64,000 nt of DNA. Origin: Pseudooceanicola sp050897975. GTDB taxonomy: Bacteria > Pseudomonadota > Alphaproteobacteria > Rhodobacterales > Rhodobacteraceae. The notes beneath the pieces were generated by a model. The model made no database searches, was not told the DNA's origin, and saw only the letters and a list, made by a program, of their open reading frames with translations. Position numbers and translations under genes: made by a program. This document shows positions 60,158-64,000 of the stretch, piece by piece (position 1 is the first letter of the stretch; each line of letters begins with the position of its first letter). The DNA is taken from contig NZ_JBPAXY010000001.1 in assembly GCF_050897975.1 (NCBI RefSeq), positions 558,001 to 622,000 of the forward strand, written 5' to 3'.

Positions 60158-61210
60158 TCAGTCCAGCGGTTCGTCCAGGTCAAAGGGATCCTTGCGCACC
60201 GTATCCTCGGACCAGCCGAAGTGGTCCCAGCTGCGCTTCATGTGGTCGGGCAGCGGCGCTTCCAGCTCGATCTCCTTGCCGGTGAAGGGATGGGTAAAGC
60301 GCAGAAGCCGAGCGTGCAGGTGCAGCTTGCGGCTGATCTCGCCGCCCAGTTGCGCGCCCCAGCCGTCGCCCAGGTTTTCCTGGCCCGACCCGCCGTATTT
60401 GCCGTCGCCGATGATCGGATGGCCGATCTCGGCCATATGGGCGCGCAGTTGGTGGGTACGGCCCGTCACCGGCACCAGGCCGACCCAGGCGGCGCGCTGG
60501 CCGAGGCGCCACAGCACCGAGTAATCGGACACCGCGCGTTTGGCGCCGGGGGTGCTGTCGATGTCGCGCGGGTGCACGCAGATCATCTTCTCGCCCTCGC
60601 CGCCCGACCCATGGCCCGGGGCCTTCACCAGGCCGAACTTGATCGTGCCCATGTAGGGCTGCGGCACACCGGCCACCAGCGCCCAGTAGATCTTGCGCGT
60701 CTCGCGCGACCGGAAGGCGCCGGTCAGCTTCGAGGCCGCCTCGCGGGTGCGCGCCAGCAGCAGCAGGCCCGAGGTGTCCTTGTCCAGGCGATGCACCAAC
60801 CGGGGCTTTTCGTCGTAGTCAAAGCGCAGCGCCTCGGACAGCCCGTCGACGTGGCGGGTCTGTTTCGAGCCGCCCTGCACCGGCAGGCCGGCGGGCTTGT
60901 TCAGGGCGATGATATGGTCATCCATCCACAGCACGGCGTCGCGCATCATCCGGGCGTCGTCGTCGCTGATGCGGGGCCCGGCCTGGGGGGCGGGGGCCTC
61001 GCCCTCGGGGATCGGCGGCACGCGCAGGGTCTGGCCCGGGGCCAGACGGGTGTTGGATTTCACCCGGGCGCCATCCAGACGCAGCTCGCCCTTGCGGCAC
61101 ATCTTTTCGATGCGCCCTTGCGTCAGCTGCGGGAAGGTCCGCCGCATCCAGCGGTCCAGCCGCATGTCGGCGTCGCCCGCCGGGATCTCGATCTGCTGCA
61201 CACCGCTCAT
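60158..61210 (-). CDS. rluC: 23S rRNA pseudouridine synthase, RluC/RluD family
   Basis: 350 residues. N-terminal S4 domain (RLDRWMRRTFPQLTQGRIEK ... GARVKSNTRLAPGQTLRVP), then the catalytic KPRLVHRLDKDTSGLLLLA with the conserved Asp, and VTGRTHQLRAHMAEIGHPII. Isomerises uridines in 23S rRNA; RluC is preferred from overall features but RluD-like cannot be excluded. Overlaps crcB by ATGA. Confidence 0.9.
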   Translation of the reverse strand: MSGVQQIEIPAGDADMRLDRWMRRTFPQLTQGRIEKMCRKGELRLDGARVKSNTRLAPGQTLRVPPIPEGEAPAPQAGPRISDDDARMMRDAVLWMDDHIIALNKPAGLPVQGGSKQTRHVDGLSEALRFDYDEKPRLVHRLDKDTSGLLLLARTREAASKLTGAFRSRETRKIYWALVAGVPQPYMGTIKFGLVKAPGHGSGGEGEKMICVHPRDIDSTPGAKRAVSDYSVLWRLGQRAAWVGLVPVTGRTHQLRAHMAEIGHPIIGDGKYGGSGQENLGDGWGAQLGGEISRKLHLHARLLRFTHPFTGKEIELEAPLPDHMKRSWDHFGWSEDTVRKDPFDLDEPLD

Positions 61211-61590
61211 ACCAATACCGCCCGCATCGCGTAGGTGCCCGCGACGATGGCCGCGAGCGAAAGAATGACATTGATCCCCACATAGACCGCCGCCAGCCCC
61301 GCCTCGCCCCGTTCGTACAGGGTGAAGGCCTCCAGCGAGAAGGACGAGAAGGTGGTGAAGCCGCCCAGGATCCCCGTCGCCAGGAAGGGGTTCCAGTGGC
61401 CCAGGCCCTTTTCGCCGATGACCACGACCAGCGCGCCCATCAGGAAAGACCCCAGGATATTGACGAAGATCACCCCCACCGGAATCGGCAGGCCCGGCCC
61501 GAAGACGCGCATCAGGGCCACCCCCGACAGAAAGCGGAGCGAGGCACCAACGGCGCCCCCGGCGGCAACTTGAAGCACGGTCAGGATCAT
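61207..61590 (-). CDS. crcB: Fluoride efflux channel CrcB (Fluc)
   Basis: 127 residues with four membrane helices. GGAVGASLRFLSGVAL at the N-terminus, FVNILGSFLMGAL with the conserved Asn, and GILGGFTTFSSFSLEA with the Phe pair of the fluoride pore. A dual-topology dimer exports fluoride. No fluoride riboswitch was recognised upstream. Confidence 0.95.
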   Translation of the reverse strand: MILTVLQVAAGGAVGASLRFLSGVALMRVFGPGLPIPVGVIFVNILGSFLMGALVVVIGEKGLGHWNPFLATGILGGFTTFSSFSLEAFTLYERGEAGLAAVYVGINVILSLAAIVAGTYAMRAVLV

Positions 61591-61692
61591 CCGGCGTCTG
61601 TCGCGCGCGGGCCTTCGGTTGTCAAGTTTTACACGGGGTCGGCGGGGTTTTAGCCGGGTTGCTCCGGGCGCCCGGCCCGCCCCGCCCGGACC

Positions 61693-63030
61693 TCAGGTGC
61701 CCGGGTTGCCGGCGCGTTTCGCCCGCAGCTTGGCGAAATACTCGATCCGCTTTCTCAGGTCGCGCTCGAACCCGCGTTCGACGGGCTGGTAGAACTCGGT
61801 CCGCTGCATCTCTTCGGGGAAGTAGTTCTGCCCCGAGAAGCCATCCTCGGCATCGTGGTCATAGGCGTAATCGGCGCCATAGCCCTGCCCCGCCATGAAC
61901 TTGGTCGGCGCGTTCAGGATATGCTTGGGCGGCATCACGCTGCCGGTCTTGCGGGCCTGGGCGCGGGCGGCCAGATAGGCCATCTCGGTGGCGTTCGACT
62001 TGGGCGCCAGGGCCAGGTAGATCACCGCATTGGCCAGGGCCTGCTCGCCCTCGGGGCTGCCCAGCCGTTCGTAGACCTGCCAGGCGTCCAGGCAGACGGT
62101 CTGCGCCTGGGGATCGGCCAGGCCGATATCCTCGACCGACATCCGGGTGATCCGCCGCGCCAGATAGCGCGGATCCTCGCCCCCCTCCAGCATCCGGCAG
62201 AACCAATACAGCGCCGCATCCGGGTCGCTGCCCCGGACGGATTTGTGCAGCGCCGAAATCAGGTTGTAATGCTCATCGCCGGACTTGTCGTATTTCGCCG
62301 CGCGCCGCATCAGCCGCGCCGACAGCTGATCCGGCGTCAGCGGCTCTTTCGTTTTCCAGGCGGCGGCCTGTTCGACCAGGTTCAGGAAAGCGCGGCCGTC
62401 GCCATCGGCCATGGCCAAGAGCGCCTCGCGCGCCTCCGGGGTCAACGGCAGGGGCCGGCCCAGGGCTGCCTCGGCGCGCTGCGCCATCTGCTCCAGATCC
62501 TCCATCGACAACCGTTCCAGCACCAGCACCTGGGCGCGGGACAGGACGGCGGCGTTCAGCTCGAAACTGGGGTTCTCGGTGGTGGCGCCGACCAGAAGGA
62601 TGGTGCCGTCTTCCATATGCGGCAGAAAGCTGTCCTGCTGCGCCTTGTTGAACCGGTGGATCTCGTCCACGAAGAGCAGCGTCCCCTGCCCCATGCGGCG
62701 GCGGGTCTTGGCGGCCTCGAAGACCTTCTTCAGATCCGCCACGCCGGAAAAGATGGCGCTGATCTGCACGAAATGCAGGTTCGTCTCATGGGCCAGCAGG
62801 CGGGCCATGGTGGTCTTGCCGGTGCCGGGCGGGCCCCAGAAGATCAGCGAGGACAGAGAGCCGGACTCCAGCATCACCGTCAGCGGCGCATCGGGGCCGA
62901 TGACCTGGCGCTGGCCGATCACCTCGGCCAGGGTCTGGGGGCGCAGCCGGTCGGCCAGAGGGCGGGGCGCGGCGCCGCCGCCCTCTTCGCCCTTGGCCTC
63001 GTCGGGGCCGCTATCGAACAGATCCGCCAT
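61693..63030 (-). CDS. rarA: Replication-associated recombination protein A
   Basis: 445 residues (MgsA/RarA AAA+ family). ADRLRPQTLAEVIGQRQVIG, Walker A FWGPPGTGKTTMARLLA, Walker B LLFVDEIHRFNKAQQDSFLP, sensor ILVGATTENPSFELN, and the C-terminal tetramerisation region. Acts at stalled replication forks. Lies one base downstream of the Deg-type protease gene. Confidence 0.95.
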   Translation of the reverse strand: MADLFDSGPDEAKGEEGGGAAPRPLADRLRPQTLAEVIGQRQVIGPDAPLTVMLESGSLSSLIFWGPPGTGKTTMARLLAHETNLHFVQISAIFSGVADLKKVFEAAKTRRRMGQGTLLFVDEIHRFNKAQQDSFLPHMEDGTILLVGATTENPSFELNAAVLSRAQVLVLERLSMEDLEQMAQRAEAALGRPLPLTPEAREALLAMADGDGRAFLNLVEQAAAWKTKEPLTPDQLSARLMRRAAKYDKSGDEHYNLISALHKSVRGSDPDAALYWFCRMLEGGEDPRYLARRITRMSVEDIGLADPQAQTVCLDAWQVYERLGSPEGEQALANAVIYLALAPKSNATEMAYLAARAQARKTGSVMPPKHILNAPTKFMAGQGYGADYAYDHDAEDGFSGQNYFPEEMQRTEFYQPVERGFERDLRKRIEYFAKLRAKRAGNPGT

Positions 63031-63031
63031 G

Positions 63032-64000
63032 TCAGAGCCGGAAGCGCAGGGACAGGCTGCGCCCGTCGCGCAGCACGGTCAGTTGCAGGAAAACGGTGGC
63101 GCGGGTCAGGGCGACCTCGGCCAGGGGGGCGCTGTCGATCACCGTATCATTGACCGCCTGGATCACATCCCCCCGTTGCAGGCCCGCACGGGTGCCGATG
63201 GCGCCGGGGTCGTCGATCATCGCGCCGCGCGCATCCTGCGGCAGAAGGTTCTCGGCGATCACCGCCGGGTTCACCGTGACCAGGCGCATCCCCGGCAGGG
63301 CCGAGGCCTGGCCGGTCGTGACCGGATCGCGCGGCGGATCCTCGGGCGGGGCCATCAGGGTCACCTCGACCTCGCGGTCGCGGCCATCGCGCAGCCGGGT
63401 CACCTCGACCGTGTTGCCGATGCCCGCCAGGGTCATGCGAAAGATCATCTCGGGCGGCGAGGACACCGGCACCCCGTCCGCCGCCAGGATCACGTCACCG
63501 GGGCGAAACCCGGCCTCGGCGAAGGGCGAGGCGGGATGCAGGGCGGTGATGGCGATCCCCTCGGGGCGGTCGAGGCCGAAATGCGCCGCCATGTCGCTGT
63601 CCACCGCCTGGCCGGTGATCCCGGCCCAGGGGCGTTGGAAGCGGTCGTTGCCTGCCTCGGCCTGATCCAGGAACTGCGCCACCAGGCTGGCCGGAATGGC
63701 AAAGCCGATGCCGTTGGACCCGCCCGAGCGCGACAGGATCGAGGTATTCACCCCGATCAGGTCGCCGTTGATGTCGATCAGCGCCCCGCCCGAGTTGCCC
63801 GGGTTGATCGGCGCATCGGTCTGGATGAAATAACCGCGTTCATTGCCCGTGGCGGTCCCTGAGCGCGCCAGGCCCGAGACGATGCCCGAGCTGACGGTCT
63901 GGCCGACGCCGAAGGGATTGCCGATGGCCAGCACCAGCTCGCCCACCTCGACCGTGTCGCTGTCGCGCAAGGAAAGGTGTGGCATGTCGCGCGCGTCCTC
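63032..64000 (-). CDS. Deg-family serine endopeptidase, N-terminus outside window
   Basis: 323 residues visible, still open at the right edge. Protease-domain end with AIGNPFGVGQTVSSGIVSGL and the catalytic Ser in DAPINPGNSGGALIDINGDL, then two PDZ domains (WAGITGQAVDSDMAAHFGL ... FRPGDVILAADGVPV; AGLQRGDVIQAVNDTVI). The catalytic His and Asp lie beyond the window. A periplasmic protease/chaperone of the DegP/DegQ/DegS type, with rarA directly downstream. Confidence 0.9.
   Translation of the reverse strand, partial: EDARDMPHLSLRDSDTVEVGELVLAIGNPFGVGQTVSSGIVSGLARSGTATGNERGYFIQTDAPINPGNSGGALIDINGDLIGVNTSILSRSGGSNGIGFAIPASLVAQFLDQAEAGNDRFQRPWAGITGQAVDSDMAAHFGLDRPEGIAITALHPASPFAEAGFRPGDVILAADGVPVSSPPEMIFRMTLAGIGNTVEVTRLRDGRDREVEVTLMAPPEDPPRDPVTTGQASALPGMRLVTVNPAVIAENLLPQDARGAMIDDPGAIGTRAGLQRGDVIQAVNDTVIDSAPLAEVALTRATVFLQLTVLRDGRSLSLRFRL

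Noticed and set aside
61591..61692. Fluoride riboswitch upstream of crcB
   Set aside because: No recognisable fluoride-aptamer pseudoknot pattern in the short upstream stretch on the minus strand.

Overview
The window is high-GC DNA from an alphaproteobacterium, most likely a Rhodobacterales (Roseobacter-type) bacterium. The evidence is the complete aapJQMP amino-acid ABC operon, the rpmH-rnpA-yidD ... yidC-MOSC-engB-argB block, an ATP12 F1-assembly chaperone, TRAP transporters, and a RuBisCO-like protein paired with a DUF1537 kinase. No taxonomic search was possible, so this is inference from gene content.

Layout. (1) 1-4125: end of a sugar-acid catabolic operon (RuBisCO-like protein plus 3-oxo-isoapionate-type kinase), an EamA exporter and a divergent LysR regulator. 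(2) 4126-5180: a graveyard holding a decayed tyrosine-integrase 3' end with a tRNA-derived att fragment, an IS256 remnant and an IS3 orfA remnant. (3) 5181-20412: a nucleoside/pyrimidine scavenging block. A minus-strand NitT/TauT-type ABC transporter operon with a nucleoside phosphorylase and phosphopentomutase (ATPase frameshifted) is divergent from an XRE-type regulator and a plus-strand TRAP transporter operon. That operon carries a class 1B dihydroorotate dehydrogenase pair, an N-carbamoyl-amino-acid amidohydrolase and an orotate phosphoribosyltransferase, and an IS110-family element sits inside it. Both operons share a CATTTTTTAGA motif. (4) 20413-27569: an IS3 orfB remnant and a two-gene Type III restriction-modification system. 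(5) 27570-37931: a phage-like regulatory and replication module without virion genes. It has a Cro/CI-like divergent pair with three operators, a CII-like protein, two further operators ahead of the rightward operon, a sliding-clamp homologue, a GapR-family protein, a C5 methyltransferase and a tyrosine integrase ending next to tRNA-Arg. (6) 37932-64000: core genome: tRNA-Arg(ACG), histidine kinase, rpmH-rnpA-yidD, ttcA, an EAL protein, yidC-MOSC-engB, two outer-membrane barrels, argB, the aap operon, the ATP12/HAD/rluC/crcB/rarA run and a partial Deg protease.

The most informative structure is a direct repeat. About 45 bases ending in the 3' part of tRNA-Arg occur at 37902-37946 and again at 4451-4494, and in both places an integrase C-terminal coding sequence lies immediately to the left. 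This is the arrangement expected from tandem integration at one tRNA. It suggests that up to 33.5 kb (about 4480-37931) is an integrated island carrying pyrimidine scavenging, restriction-modification and a phage-derived control module. The left copy is decayed and lies among IS debris, so the island may be fixed or composite.
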